From Poriferisodalis sp965226645 (GTDB lineage Bacteria > Actinomycetota > Acidimicrobiia > Acidimicrobiales > Poriferisodalaceae), in the NCBI GenBank assembly GCA_965226645.1, contig CBDDDL010000004.1, forward strand, positions 620,001 to 684,000: 64,000 nucleotides of DNA. The letters are read 5' to 3'. The position numbers and the translations under genes were made by a program. A model generated the notes under the pieces. That model made no database searches and was not told where the DNA came from. It worked only from the letters and a program-made list of their open reading frames with translations. Of this stretch, positions 27,055 through 36,560 are shown piece by piece (within the stretch, counting starts at the first letter, position 1; the number at the start of each line of letters is the position of its first letter).

Positions 27055-28208
27055 CGGCAAGTCCCACCTGCGCCATCGTCGGAGCAGCCGAGTCGACCGA
27101 CATCGGCACGGTCCCGCATTTCTCATCCACCGGCCTCGCACTCGACGCTGCGGCAAACGCCCTCGCGGATGCCGGGCTCACCGCCGCTGACATCGACGGC
27201 CTCACCACCGGCTACTTCCCTGTCGCCGACATCTCCTCTCAGCTGGGCATCTACCCCAGCTGGGCCGACAACACCGTGGTCGGCGGTTGTTCGTGGATGT
27301 TCCAGCTGCGCAACGCGATCGCCGCCATCGCGGCCGGTTACTGCACCACGGTCCTCATCGTGTACGGCGAGTCGGCTCGCAGCACCCGGCACCTGACCAA
27401 CACCAACGACGGGATGGCACCGGGCGCCATCGGACAGCAGTTCGACGCCCTGTACGGCGGCGGCATGCCGGCCGCACTGTTCTCATTGCCGATCGTTCGC
27501 TACATGGCAGAGTTCGGGCTGACCGAAGAACAGCTCGCAGCGGCACCCGTCGCCCAGCGCAAATGGGCTGCGATGAACCCAAGGGCCACGCTGCGAGATC
27601 CGATCACCGTCGACGAGGTCCTCGCCGCGCCGATGATCGCCTGGCCTCTCCGGCGACCGATGTGCTGCCTCGTCTCTGACACCGGGGGTGCGCTCGTCGT
27701 CACCTCGTCCGAACGCGCCGCTGACTTCCCTCGCCCGCCCGTGCATGTGCTGGGGACCGGCGGAGCGCTCGAGGGCGGGCTCCTGAGCCCAGCCGGTGTG
27801 CGAGACCCCATGCGTCCCGAGTTCATTCGCACCTCTGGGCGGGCCGCATTCGAGGCCGCCGGCATCGGGCACGGCGACGTCGATCACCTCATGGTCTATG
27901 ACGCGTTCGCCCACAACCCGATCTTCGGCCTCGAAGGACTCGGTTTCGTCGACTGCGGCGAGGCCGGATCCTTCATCGCTGACGGCAACACCGAGCCCGG
28001 CGGCCGATTGCCGATGAACACCAGCGGAGGCGGCATGAGCTACGCCCACGGCGGCGCCTACGGCATGATCTGCATGCTCGAATCGGTCCGACAGGTGCGT
28101 GGAGAGGCTCCAGCCCAAATCGCCGGCGTCGAGGTCAGCGTTGCCCATGGTTGGGGCGGCTTCTGGTCCGCCTGCTCCACGATCGTGTTTGCCAAGCGAC
28201 TTCCCTAG
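27051..28208 (+). CDS. thiolase-superfamily protein (SCP2/Ltp2-like), partner of DUF35
   Basis: A 385-residue thiolase-fold protein: AIVGAAESTDIG at the N terminus, ALADAGLTAADIDGL, then GGCSWMFQLRNAIAAIAAGYCTTVLIVYGE around the position of the thiolase nucleophile. Next come YDAFAHNPIFGLE and LPMNTSGGGMSYAHGGAYGM near the C terminus. The pattern is that of the lipid-transfer-protein thiolases, many of which do not condense acyl groups but act as retro-aldolases with a DUF35 partner. Overlap with the DUF35 gene and the following CoA-transferase point to acyl-CoA or steroid side-chain breakdown. The exact reaction is inferred. Confidence 0.8.
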   Translation: MTASPTCAIVGAAESTDIGTVPHFSSTGLALDAAANALADAGLTAADIDGLTTGYFPVADISSQLGIYPSWADNTVVGGCSWMFQLRNAIAAIAAGYCTTVLIVYGESARSTRHLTNTNDGMAPGAIGQQFDALYGGGMPAALFSLPIVRYMAEFGLTEEQLAAAPVAQRKWAAMNPRATLRDPITVDEVLAAPMIAWPLRRPMCCLVSDTGGALVVTSSERAADFPRPPVHVLGTGGALEGGLLSPAGVRDPMRPEFIRTSGRAAFEAAGIGHGDVDHLMVYDAFAHNPIFGLEGLGFVDCGEAGSFIADGNTEPGGRLPMNTSGGGMSYAHGGAYGMICMLESVRQVRGEAPAQIAGVEVSVAHGWGGFWSACSTIVFAKRLP

Positions 28209-28253
28209 CGGACGGTCCGCGCTTCGCGCTGCGGCACTAGGTTCCGCAGGAAT

Positions 28254-30653
28254 ATGACGCTGCTCTCCCCGTACCGAGTCCTGGATCTGACTGATGATCG
28301 CGGCCACCTGGCTGGTTTCATCCTGGCGCGGCTCGGCGCCGAGGTCATCGCCATCGAGCCGCCGGGCGGCACACCGGTGCGGCGGCTGGGACCGTTCGAC
28401 GCCAACGGCACTTCGCTGACGCACTCCCCTTATGCCCGCGGCAAGAAGTCGGTCGAGCTCGACATCACCACCCCCGACGGCGCAGATGCGCTCCGCCGAT
28501 TGGCGGCCGGCGCCGACGTGCTGCTGGAGTCAGCGCCGCCTGGCCAGCTGGCATCGCTGGGCCTCGGACCCGACGCCCTCGCGGACATCAACCCCGCACT
28601 CGTCATCGCTTCGATCTCGCCGTTCGGCCAGACCGGTCCGAAAGCTGACTGGGCCGCGACAGATCTGACCGTATGGGCGTCGGGCGGCCCGATGCACCTG
28701 TGCGGAGACGAAGACCGGGCGCCGCTCAGCGTGGGCGTCCCGCAGGCATTCCGTCATGCCGCTGCGCACGCAGCATCAGTGGTGACGCTTGCACTGGTGG
28801 AACGCAACCAGTCCGGCCGGGGCCAGCACATCGACGTATCGGCGCAAGCCGTCGCAATGAACTCGACGATGTCGTCGGTGCTGTGCTCGCTGATCGGAGC
28901 ACCCTTGACCCTGCGCGGCGGCGGGGCGGTGCGCAGCGGCGATCTCCGGCTGCGGTTCATGTACCCGGCCAGCGACGGGCACGTCTCGGTGACCCACGTA
29001 TTCGGCGCTGCCATCGGGCCGGCGACGGCTCGGCTGACGAATTTGGTGCACGAGGCAGGCTTCTGCGATGCCGAGACCGCCTCGAAGGACTGGATCGGCT
29101 ACGGCATGGCGCTCAGCGACGGCAGCGAGACGATCGAGGATTTCGAGCGAGTCAAGGAATGCGTGGCGGCGTTCACGTCCTCCAGGACGAAAGAGGAGCT
29201 GTTCGCCCTCGCCAATGAGCATCGCCTGCTGCTCGCACCCGTCGCCACAACCGCCGATGTCGCAGCATCGGAGCAATTGGCCAGTCGCAGCTACTGGGAT
29301 GACGTTGACGGGCAGCGCTATCCAGGGCATTGGATGAAGCCCGAGCCCGCCGACGGCTCGGCCGATCGCGTGCCGGGGATCGGCGAGCACACGGCCGCGG
29401 TCCTGGCCTCGCCGCGGACGCCTGCAGTGTTCGCGCCGAAGACGCCGACCAAACGCGAGCGCCCGCTCGAAGGCTTGAAGGTGCTCGACTTCATGTGGGC
29501 AGTGGCTGGGCCGACGTTCTCGCGGATCCTCGCCGACGCAGGGGCGACCGTCATCCGAGTCGAATCGTCAGTCCGCCTCGACGCGTGCCGTACCTTCCTG
29601 CCGTTCATCAACAACGATCCGGGACCCGAGAACAGCGCCCTGTTCAACAACATGAACGCCGGCAAACTCGGCATCACGCTGAATCCGGGCACGCCAGCCG
29701 GCCTCGAAGTCGCCCACGACCTGATCCGCTGGGCCGACGTGGTGTGCGAGGCCTACACGCCCAGGGCCATGCGTTCATGGGGTCTCGACTACGACAATGT
29801 GCGCGAGATCAACCCATCGGTCGTGATGCTGTCGACCTGCCTGTTCGGCCAGAGCGGGCCGCTTGCCAACTTCGCGGGGTACGGCAACCTGTCTGGCGCA
29901 ATGGCCGGGTTCTACAACATCACCGGATGGCCTGATCGCGCCCCGGTCGGGCCCTATGGCGCCATCACCGACTACACCTCGCCGCATCCGGCACTGGCCA
30001 GCCTGCTCGCCGCCGTCGATCAGCAACGACGGACCGGTGAAGGCCGCTACATCGACTTTTCCCAGGCAGAAGCCTCGATTCACTTCATCGCGCCCGCCGT
30101 GCTCGAGTACCTGCGCAATGGCACGGTCGTAGCGGGACGGGGCAACGCCAGCGACGACTGCTGCCCGCACGGTGTGTTCCCTGCAGCGGGAGACGACCGG
30201 TGGGTGGCCGTTGTTGCTCAGGACGACGACGCATGGGCAACGCTCGCTGGCCTCATCGGCTACAACGACCTCGCGACGCTGTCGCTCGCCGAACGGCTCA
30301 GCCGGCGCGATGAACTCGATGCCGCCCTCACCAGTTGGACCAGCAGCCTCGACGAAGCCGAGGTGGAGCAGCGGTGTCAGGAAGCCGGCGTGGCAGCGCA
30401 TCGGGTGCAGAACAGCCCCGAGCTGGCGGTCGATCCCCAGCTCAGCCACCGGAATCACTGGGTAGAGGTTCCTCACTCGGCACATGGCTCGACGGTCATC
30501 GAAGCGCCCAGGTTCACCATGTCGCGCAGCCGTGTGTGGCCCGAGGTCGCCTCGCCCGCTCTCGGAGAGCACCTCTACGAGGTCCTGACCGAGCATCTCG
30601 GCTACGACGGCGACCAGATCGCAGAGCTCGCTGCCGGAGAGGCATTCGACTAG
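28254..30653 (+). CDS. double-domain CaiB/BaiF family III CoA-transferase
   Basis: At 799 residues this is twice the usual 400 and consists of two family III CoA-transferase units in tandem. Unit 1 starts YRVLDLTDDRGHLAGFILARLGAEVIAIEPPGG, with RGKKSVELDI and ADVLLESAPPGQLASLGLG. Unit 2 starts near residue 405 with LKVLDFMWAVAGPTFSRILADAGATVIRVES, then AGKLGITL and SYGYGNLSGAMAG-type loops. Family III enzymes use a catalytic Asp to move CoA between carboxylic acids. It follows the thiolase by 45 bp and is probably in the same operon. A similar double gene lies at 38008-40452. Confidence 0.87.
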   Translation: MTLLSPYRVLDLTDDRGHLAGFILARLGAEVIAIEPPGGTPVRRLGPFDANGTSLTHSPYARGKKSVELDITTPDGADALRRLAAGADVLLESAPPGQLASLGLGPDALADINPALVIASISPFGQTGPKADWAATDLTVWASGGPMHLCGDEDRAPLSVGVPQAFRHAAAHAASVVTLALVERNQSGRGQHIDVSAQAVAMNSTMSSVLCSLIGAPLTLRGGGAVRSGDLRLRFMYPASDGHVSVTHVFGAAIGPATARLTNLVHEAGFCDAETASKDWIGYGMALSDGSETIEDFERVKECVAAFTSSRTKEELFALANEHRLLLAPVATTADVAASEQLASRSYWDDVDGQRYPGHWMKPEPADGSADRVPGIGEHTAAVLASPRTPAVFAPKTPTKRERPLEGLKVLDFMWAVAGPTFSRILADAGATVIRVESSVRLDACRTFLPFINNDPGPENSALFNNMNAGKLGITLNPGTPAGLEVAHDLIRWADVVCEAYTPRAMRSWGLDYDNVREINPSVVMLSTCLFGQSGPLANFAGYGNLSGAMAGFYNITGWPDRAPVGPYGAITDYTSPHPALASLLAAVDQQRRTGEGRYIDFSQAEASIHFIAPAVLEYLRNGTVVAGRGNASDDCCPHGVFPAAGDDRWVAVVAQDDDAWATLAGLIGYNDLATLSLAERLSRRDELDAALTSWTSSLDEAEVEQRCQEAGVAAHRVQNSPELAVDPQLSHRNHWVEVPHSAHGSTVIEAPRFTMSRSRVWPEVASPALGEHLYEVLTEHLGYDGDQIAELAAGEAFD

Positions 30654-30737
30654 CACTGCGCGCGCAGACGGGCCGCTCGGCACTGCGCCGCAGCGCACCA
30701 GTTCAAACGGGTCGTGCTGCCGAGGTAGCGTGCGCGC

Positions 30738-31361
30738 ATGGCAGGACTTGACCACATTGTGTACGCAGCGCCCGATCTCGCGGCCGGAACCGCAGCTGTC
30801 GAGGCGCTGGTTGGCATGGCGGCTGCGCCCGGCGGTCCGCATCCGGGCGTCGGCACGCGCAACACGCTCATGTCGCTTGGCGACGACGTCTATCTGGAGA
30901 TCATTGCGCCCGATCCCGAGCAACCCGATCCGCCCAGCGGCCGCCCATTCGGCATCGACAAGATGAGCGAAGGCCGGCTCATCACGTTCGCCGTGCACGC
31001 CTCCGAAGGCGAGACCATCGAGGATGTGACCGCCGCCATGCGCGCATGCGGTGAAGACCCGGGCCCAGTCTCGGCAATGAGCCGCATGAAGCCCGACGGT
31101 GAAGAGATCCATTGGTCGCTGACGATGTCGGCGGGGCCTGGCTTGGCCCCGTTTGTCATCGACTGGGGCGACACCACACATCCGGCGACGGTGACTCCTA
31201 CCGGCTGCACGCTGGTGTCGTTGGCGGGCACTCACCCCGACCCCGACCACATAAGTGCGCTGTACAGCGCCATCGGCATCGAGGTCGCGGTCAAGGCGGG
31301 CGACGCGGTCAGCCTCGAGGCCACGCTTGACACTCCCAACGGCCGCGTCACGCTCCGCTGA
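30738..31361 (+). CDS. VOC/glyoxalase-like domain protein
   Basis: A 207-residue protein of the Glyoxalase_3-like group. It opens MAGLDHIVYAAPDLAAGTAAVEALVG (first metal-ligand His in DHIVYA) and continues GTRNTLMSLGDDVYLEIIAPDP with the usual Glu. A second half (LITFAVHA ... WSLTM ... PFVIDWGD) follows. These proteins bind a metal and act on small substrates or as isomerases or dioxygenases, so the activity here is unknown. It lies 84 bp after the CoA-transferase and in the same direction. Confidence 0.75.
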   Translation: MAGLDHIVYAAPDLAAGTAAVEALVGMAAAPGGPHPGVGTRNTLMSLGDDVYLEIIAPDPEQPDPPSGRPFGIDKMSEGRLITFAVHASEGETIEDVTAAMRACGEDPGPVSAMSRMKPDGEEIHWSLTMSAGPGLAPFVIDWGDTTHPATVTPTGCTLVSLAGTHPDPDHISALYSAIGIEVAVKAGDAVSLEATLDTPNGRVTLR

Positions 31362-31400
31362 GATCAGTCGAGCACGAGCGAAGCCCTCAGCTGCGCCGAA

Positions 31401-32066
31401 TTAGCTGCTGAGATTCCAGTCGACCGGATCGCGGCCCGCTTCGGCAAGGGCTGCGTTCGCACGGCTGAACGGCTTGCTGCCGTAGAACCCATTGTGCGCG
31501 CTCAGCGGCGAGGGGTGTGCTGACTCGATGACGACGTGCCGAGTCAGGTCTACGAGCGATTTCTTGCGGCGGGCGAACGCCCCCCAAAGAATGAACACCA
31601 CCCGCTCGGGCTTTGCGCTCACGGCACGGATGACCTCGTCGGTGAACGTCTCCCAGCCCGCCGACCGGTGCGACGCCGCCTGGCGGGCCCGCACGGTGAG
31701 GAACGCGTTGAGCAACAGCACGCCATGACGAGCCCACGGCTCGAGATTTCCGTGCGACGGCGGCGCGATGCCCAAGTCGTCTCGCATCTCGGTGAAGATG
31801 TTCTGCAGCGATGGCGGCTGTGGCACTCCATGCGGCACTGAGAAGCACAGCCCGTGCGCCTGGCGTGGGCCGTGATAGGGGTCCTGTCCGAGGATCAGCA
31901 CTTTGACCGACTCGTACGGCGTCGAGTGCAGCGCCGCGAAGACCTGGTCGGGCGGCGGAAACACCGGTCCGTTGATGCGTTCGTCGGCCACGTATTGCTG
32001 CAACGTGGTCCAGTAGGGCTTGTCGAATTCCCCCCGCAGGATCGGGTTCCAGTCGGTGCGCGGCAT
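31401..32066 (-). CDS. ung: uracil-DNA glycosylase, family 1
   Basis: A 221-residue protein with the diagnostic motifs. The water-activating loop is GQDPYHG at residues 60-66, and the DNA intercalation loop is HPSPLSA at 184-190. PPSLQNIFTEM near 84-94 is the Pro-rich loop, and LLLNAFLTV near 117-124 is the uracil-specificity strand. Length and order are normal for the family. It removes uracil from DNA to start base-excision repair. It lies 18 bp from the APH-like gene on the same strand, with no functional link obvious. Confidence 0.95.
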   Translation of the reverse strand: MPRTDWNPILRGEFDKPYWTTLQQYVADERINGPVFPPPDQVFAALHSTPYESVKVLILGQDPYHGPRQAHGLCFSVPHGVPQPPSLQNIFTEMRDDLGIAPPSHGNLEPWARHGVLLLNAFLTVRARQAASHRSAGWETFTDEVIRAVSAKPERVVFILWGAFARRKKSLVDLTRHVVIESAHPSPLSAHNGFYGSKPFSRANAALAEAGRDPVDWNLSS

Positions 32067-32084
32067 CGCCGGGGTCCCGTTGCG

Positions 32085-33155
32085 CTAGGTAATCGCTGCT
32101 GCAGCTGCGGCTGACAACTCGATGCCGCGCCCGATGCGGGCTCGGTACAGATCCAAGTCGACATCGTCGGACGGCTTCTGGCCGCGCATGTAGCGCGCGT
32201 ACACGCCGTGAATGATGCACGCAGACTTCCAGTGGTTGAAGCTCTGGTAGTAGGCAAGCTGCGACAGATCGGCTCCGGTGCGCTGCTTGTAGCGGTCGAT
32301 GAGGTCGGCACGCCCGACGAAGCCGTCCACCAGCGTCGGTGGATCGGAACCATCCAAGATCTGGTCAGTGGGCTCGGTCCAGCCGTTCAGCGCGTACGCA
32401 AAGTCCGCCAGCGGGTCGCCGAGCGTGGAGATCTCCCAATCCAGGACCGCCTGCAATTCGCCGTTGGGATTGAACAGGCAGTTGTGCAGGCCGTAGTCGC
32501 CATGCACGACGCGCGCCGGACCCTGCTCTGGCTTGCGTTCCAAGAGGAAGTCGTGCAGTTCGTGGACGACGGGAGTGTCGTAGGCGGCAGCTTCCGCCGA
32601 GGCTGTCCAGGACCGGTACCAGGTGCGAACCTGGCGCCCGACGTAGTCCTCCTTCTTGCCGAGATCACCCAGCCCGACATCGTCGGGATCCACCGAGTGC
32701 AGCGCTGAGAGCACGTCCATGAACGACGTGCCCACGTTGGCCCGACCCTCTGGGCTCAGGTGCTCGCGGGCGTCGGCAGATTCGAATAACGGCTTGCCCT
32801 CGACGTAGCTCATCACGTAGAAGTGGGCGCCCGTCACGTCGGGGCTCTCGCAGTAGCCGTATGCAATGGCGACCGGCACGTCCGTGAATCCCAGGCCGCT
32901 GATGATCGTGAACTCACGGCCCATGTCGTGGGCCTTTGGCAGCAGTTCCCCCATGGGCGGACGGCGAACGACGGCTGTGGTGCCGTCGGCTGCCGTGAGC
33001 TTGTAGGTGAGGTTGCTGTGGCCGCCCTCGAGTTGGGTCCACGAGAACGGCGGCTCGAGGCCGTCGACGTTCTCGCTGATCCACGCTTCGACGGCGGGCA
33101 CGTCGTACCCGACGACAGCGCCTGTTGTTGACTCGCCTGCCGCCCCGTCGGCCAT
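32085..33155 (-). CDS. aminoglycoside phosphotransferase-fold kinase (ACAD10/11-like)
   Basis: A 356-residue APH-family protein. The nucleotide loop is FSWTQLEGGHSNLTYKLTAADG and the lysine-bearing strand is VVRRPPMG. The Brenner-type catalytic loop is VVHGDYGLHNCLF (catalytic Asp in HGDY), and the metal site is VLDWEISTLGDPLADFAY. Close relatives are the ACAD10/11-type kinases linked to acyl-CoA dehydrogenases, which may phosphorylate hydroxy-acyl-CoA; that link is inference. The ATG at 33155 has GGGGAGA eight bases upstream, which decides the start. Confidence 0.88.
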   Translation of the reverse strand: MADGAAGESTTGAVVGYDVPAVEAWISENVDGLEPPFSWTQLEGGHSNLTYKLTAADGTTAVVRRPPMGELLPKAHDMGREFTIISGLGFTDVPVAIAYGYCESPDVTGAHFYVMSYVEGKPLFESADAREHLSPEGRANVGTSFMDVLSALHSVDPDDVGLGDLGKKEDYVGRQVRTWYRSWTASAEAAAYDTPVVHELHDFLLERKPEQGPARVVHGDYGLHNCLFNPNGELQAVLDWEISTLGDPLADFAYALNGWTEPTDQILDGSDPPTLVDGFVGRADLIDRYKQRTGADLSQLAYYQSFNHWKSACIIHGVYARYMRGQKPSDDVDLDLYRARIGRGIELSAAAAAAIT

Positions 33156-33329
33156 CTCGTCTCCCCTTGCACACGGCGAGCGCCCGCCGAGGTGCCAGCA
33201 GGCGCAGTCCGCACACACTATGGCAACCGATGGCGCCCGCTGCGGGCTGTGCACATCCGCGCCAACATCCCCACCGGCACCGCGAAACCGCCACGGATCG
33301 TTGCGGCGACGACCGATAGCGTCGCCGAC

Positions 33330-34814
33330 ATGGACCCGACCGTGCCCGACGTGCCTGCCGGCCAGACGTCGGACCAAACGTCGCCGCCCCGGCACATGAC
33401 CCCGGACGAGTTCCGGCAGCACGGCCGAGCCGTGATCGACTGGATCGCCGACTATTGGGAGCGCATCGAGTCGCTGCCGGTGGTATCGACAGTGGCGCCC
33501 GGCGACATCCGAGCGATGCTGCCAGCTCAAGCGCCTGAGGATCCCGAGCCCTTCGAGAACTTGCTCGCCGACCTAGACCGCGTCATCCTGCCGGGCGTTA
33601 CACATTGGCAGCACCCCGGATGGTTCGCGTACTTCCCGGCGAACAACTCCCCGCCGTCCGTTTTGGCCGACACGGTGTCGGCCGGTCTGGGCCTGATCGG
33701 CCTGCTGTGGTCGGCGTCTCCCGCAGTGACCGAGATCGAGAGCCACGTGCTCGACTGGCTCGTCGACCTCGCAGACCTGCCCCAGCAGTGGAAGAGCACG
33801 TCCGAAGGCGGCGGTGTGCTTCAGGGCAGCGCCTCGGACTCGACGCATTTGGCCTTGGTCGCTGCCCGCCATAGTGCGAGTGCTCGCAGCGGTCAGCCCG
33901 CAGAGCAGATGGTGGCCTACACCTCAGCCCAGGCGCACAGTTCCGTGGAGAAGGGCGCGAATGTGGCCGGCTTCGGCCAGGTCCGCCTTATCGAGACCGA
34001 CGAGCGTCGTGCCATGCGGGTTGACGCGTTGGCGGCAGCGGTCGAAGCCGATGCGGCCGCCGGCCTTGTGCCCGCCTTTGTCGGCTCGACCATCGGCACA
34101 ACCGGCACCACCGCTGTCGACCCGGTGCGAGCCATTTCCGCCGTTGCTCAGGAGCACGAACTTTGGCATCACGTTGACGCGGCATTCGCGGGCACGGCCA
34201 TGATCTGCCCCGAGTTCCGTCACCACCAGGACGGCATGGAGCTGGTCGACAGCTACGTGTTCAACCCTCACAAGTGGATGATGGTCAACTTCGACTGCTC
34301 GGCGTTCTACGTGGCGGAGCGGGAGGCGCTCACTGAGGCGCTGTCGATTGACCCGCCGTACCTGCGCAACGCCCAGAGCGATGCCGGCAACGTGATCGAC
34401 TACCGCAACTGGCAGGTGCCGCTGGGTCGCCGCTTCCGCGCACTCAAGCTGTGGTGGGTGCTGCGCAGCTACGGCGCCGCCGCGTTGCGGCAGATGGTGC
34501 GCCACCACGTCGCTATGGCCCAGGAATTGGCGCAACGGCTCGACGAAGACCCCCGCTTCGAGATCGTGGCGCCGCACCCGTTCTCGCTGGTGTGCTTCCG
34601 ATGCAGTCCCGCCGACGAGTCCGAGGCTGCGCAAGAAGCCGCGGACTGCGCCACTGACGCGGTTGGCGCGGCGGTGAACGACAGCGGCGTCGCCTACCTG
34701 ACCCCCTCCAAGCTGGACGGCCACAGCATCATCCGTGTGGCGATCGGTCAGTCCCGCACCGATCGCGAGCACCTCAACCTGCTCTGGAAGACGATCAGCG
34801 AGGCCGCCGCCTAG
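33330..34814 (+). CDS. aromatic-L-amino-acid decarboxylase family PLP enzyme
   Basis: A 494-residue group II decarboxylase: MTPDEFRQHGRAVIDWIADYWERIESLPV at the N terminus, THWQHPGWFAYFPANNSPPSVLADTVSAGLG, and GVLQGSASDSTHLALVAARH. HHVDAAFAGTAMICPEFRH carries the PLP-stacking His and Asp, and FNPHKWMMVNFDCSAFYV the Schiff-base Lys. The match is to tyrosine/tryptophan/DOPA decarboxylases rather than glutamate decarboxylase. ATG at 33330 is chosen since upstream residues are not family-like. The last codon overlaps the HisC-like stop on the other strand (CTAG at 34811-34814). Confidence 0.9.
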   Translation: MDPTVPDVPAGQTSDQTSPPRHMTPDEFRQHGRAVIDWIADYWERIESLPVVSTVAPGDIRAMLPAQAPEDPEPFENLLADLDRVILPGVTHWQHPGWFAYFPANNSPPSVLADTVSAGLGLIGLLWSASPAVTEIESHVLDWLVDLADLPQQWKSTSEGGGVLQGSASDSTHLALVAARHSASARSGQPAEQMVAYTSAQAHSSVEKGANVAGFGQVRLIETDERRAMRVDALAAAVEADAAAGLVPAFVGSTIGTTGTTAVDPVRAISAVAQEHELWHHVDAAFAGTAMICPEFRHHQDGMELVDSYVFNPHKWMMVNFDCSAFYVAEREALTEALSIDPPYLRNAQSDAGNVIDYRNWQVPLGRRFRALKLWWVLRSYGAAALRQMVRHHVAMAQELAQRLDEDPRFEIVAPHPFSLVCFRCSPADESEAAQEAADCATDAVGAAVNDSGVAYLTPSKLDGHSIIRVAIGQSRTDREHLNLLWKTISEAAA

Positions 34815-35902
34815 CCGGCAGATTCGAATGTGCCCAATGCGGCCAGCAACCGGTCGTTCTGCTCCGGAGTGCCGAGGCTGATCCGCACGCCCTCGCCCTC
34901 GAACGGACGGGTCACCAGGCCCTGCTTCTCCAGCCGGACGAACAGGTCCATGGCCCCAGCGCCCACCGGCAGATACACGAAGTTGGCTTGACTCGGCACC
35001 ACGGGCCAGCCCTGCTCGCCCATCGCAGCGCTCATCCGTTCACGCTCCGCCAGGATGCCTGCCACCCGTTCGCTCAGTTCCGACGCGGCCTGCGGCTCCA
35101 GTGATGCCAGCGCCGCCTCCTGAGCAATCCCGCTGACGATGAACGGAAGTGCCACCTTGTCGAGCGCGCCGATGACACCTGGGTGCCCGACGCCGTAGCC
35201 GACACGCAGATTGGCAAGGCCGTATGCCTTGGAGAAGGTGCGCAGCACCAACGCATTCGGGTGCTCGGGCACGATGGCCTCGATCGGGTCGAGCACCGCA
35301 GGATCGGTAACGAACTCCCGGTAGGCCTCGTCGATCACGACGATGATGTCGTCGGGCACGGCTGCGAGCAGACGTTGCAGCTCCGCAGTCGAACAGACCG
35401 TGCCGGTCGGGTTGTTGGGGGTCGAGAGGATCACGATCTTCGTGGCGTCGGTCACCGCTGCGGCGACGGCGTCGAGGTCGAAGGCATGGTCGGCGAGCGG
35501 AACCGTCACTGCGCCGGCTGCCGACACTGCACAGAACACCGGATGCACCTCGAACGAGCGCCACGGGTACACGATCTCATCGCCGGGATCGACGTAGGAG
35601 GCAAACAGCTGCTGGAGCACGCCAACTGAACCCGAGCCGACAGTGACCTGATCGAGTCCGACGCCGTGACGGCTTGCCAACGCTTCCCGCAACTCCAGGC
35701 AGCGATGGTCGGGATAGCGATTCATGCCGAAGGCGGCTTCCGCGACCGCCTTGGCCACGGAAGGAAGCGGAGCGTTGGCGTTCTCGTTGGAGGCCAGCTT
35801 GACCGCCTCAACCAGGTCGTGCTCGGCCTCAGCCTGCGCCGCTGAGCGACCCGGCTTGTACTCCGGCAGACTCTCTACGGCGGCCCTGGGTCGTCCGATC
35901 AT
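34811..35902 (-). CDS. HisC-like aminotransferase (histidinol-phosphate or aromatic amino acid)
   Basis: A 363-residue class I/II aminotransferase of the HisC family: LPEYKPGR, VKLASNENANAPLPSV, NRYPDHRCLELREALA, and VTVGSGSVGVLQQLF. ILSTPNNPTGTVCS (PLP phosphate region), IDEAYREFV (Asp and Tyr) and LRTFSKAYGLANLRVGYGVG with the PLP Lys (SKAYGLA) follow. The C-terminal Arg is in RPFEGEGVRISLG. Histidine biosynthesis genes are not nearby, so this could instead be the aromatic aminotransferase Pat, which shares the family. It lies between the decarboxylase and the 58-bp repeat. Confidence 0.82.
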   Translation of the reverse strand: MIGRPRAAVESLPEYKPGRSAAQAEAEHDLVEAVKLASNENANAPLPSVAKAVAEAAFGMNRYPDHRCLELREALASRHGVGLDQVTVGSGSVGVLQQLFASYVDPGDEIVYPWRSFEVHPVFCAVSAAGAVTVPLADHAFDLDAVAAAVTDATKIVILSTPNNPTGTVCSTAELQRLLAAVPDDIIVVIDEAYREFVTDPAVLDPIEAIVPEHPNALVLRTFSKAYGLANLRVGYGVGHPGVIGALDKVALPFIVSGIAQEAALASLEPQAASELSERVAGILAERERMSAAMGEQGWPVVPSQANFVYLPVGAGAMDLFVRLEKQGLVTRPFEGEGVRISLGTPEQNDRLLAALGTFESAG

Positions 35903-35948
35903 GCGCTCGCTCTCCCGGTTCGGTGCGTCGGCGGCAAGCTATCGGCTG

Positions 35949-36006
35949 GCTACAGGCTGCGGTTCGCCCGGTCCCCCGGCGTGGCGGCCGCCCGGAAGCC
36001 GTCGGC
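35949..36006. repeat. 58-bp direct repeat, copy 1 (duplicate of deacetylase 3' end)
   Basis: Identical over 58 bp to 37013-37070. Copy 2 encodes the last 17 codons and stop of the deacetylase gene, so this copy is a displaced duplicate of that gene end. It lies only 2 bp beyond the nucleotidyltransferase stop. The two copies bracket a 1,006-bp module like attachment sites around a small integrated unit. Confidence 0.9.
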
Positions 36007-36008
36007 CC

Positions 36009-36560
36009 CTAGCGCGGTCCGGGGTCGCTGAGCAGCGCAGCGAGGCGGTTGTATCGAGGGTCGTCGTCGCCGACGATCCGCCCGACCCATCGCAGGGCCT
36101 CGGCGGTGTCAATGTGAGTGCGCAGAGTGATCATTGCCTCGATGTCAATCCAGTCCTTGGGACGGTCGAACACCGCCTTGCAGACGCTGAGGTGCGTTGC
36201 CGACAGCACGCGAATGGTGTGGTCGGCGAAGGGAACGCTGAGGGCCGCTCGTTCGGCCGCCGCATGGAACGGGTCGTAGCTGAAGAAGATGTCGATCGGT
36301 GTGTGGTCCCACATGACCCGGACCTGACCGTCAGCAGCCACCGTGGAGGCCGCAGTGCGGAGCTCCGCGCCGATCTGGCGCAGGGGCTCGAGAACCTCAG
36401 GTGCTCGTTCCGCCGTGACGAAGACGTTCACGTCGATGTCGATCGTGGCTCGTGGTTCGGCGTGGTAGCCGAGCGAGATTGCGCCGCCGAAGGCATGCGG
36501 GATCACTGCCAGAGCACGGTCTACTGCCAGGATCTTGTCGGGAAGCGACAACCGGTTCAC
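36009..36560 (-). CDS. nucleotidyltransferase-fold protein (AbiEii-like, putative toxin)
   Basis: A 183-residue protein with a nucleotidyltransferase core. FGGAISLGYHAEPRATIDIDVNVFV has the G-G/S-x loop and the two metal-binding aspartates (DID). A later strand VMWDHTPIDIFFSYD may give the third acidic residue. AbiEii-type proteins pair with a DNA-binding antitoxin. Here the XRE gene upstream overlaps by four bases (ATGA). The gene ends 2 bp from the 58-bp repeat. The toxin role is inferred from family and pairing; it could be a non-toxic substrate nucleotidyltransferase. Confidence 0.65.
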   Translation of the reverse strand: MNRLSLPDKILAVDRALAVIPHAFGGAISLGYHAEPRATIDIDVNVFVTAERAPEVLEPLRQIGAELRTAASTVAADGQVRVMWDHTPIDIFFSYDPFHAAAERAALSVPFADHTIRVLSATHLSVCKAVFDRPKDWIDIEAMITLRTHIDTAEALRWVGRIVGDDDPRYNRLAALLSDPGPR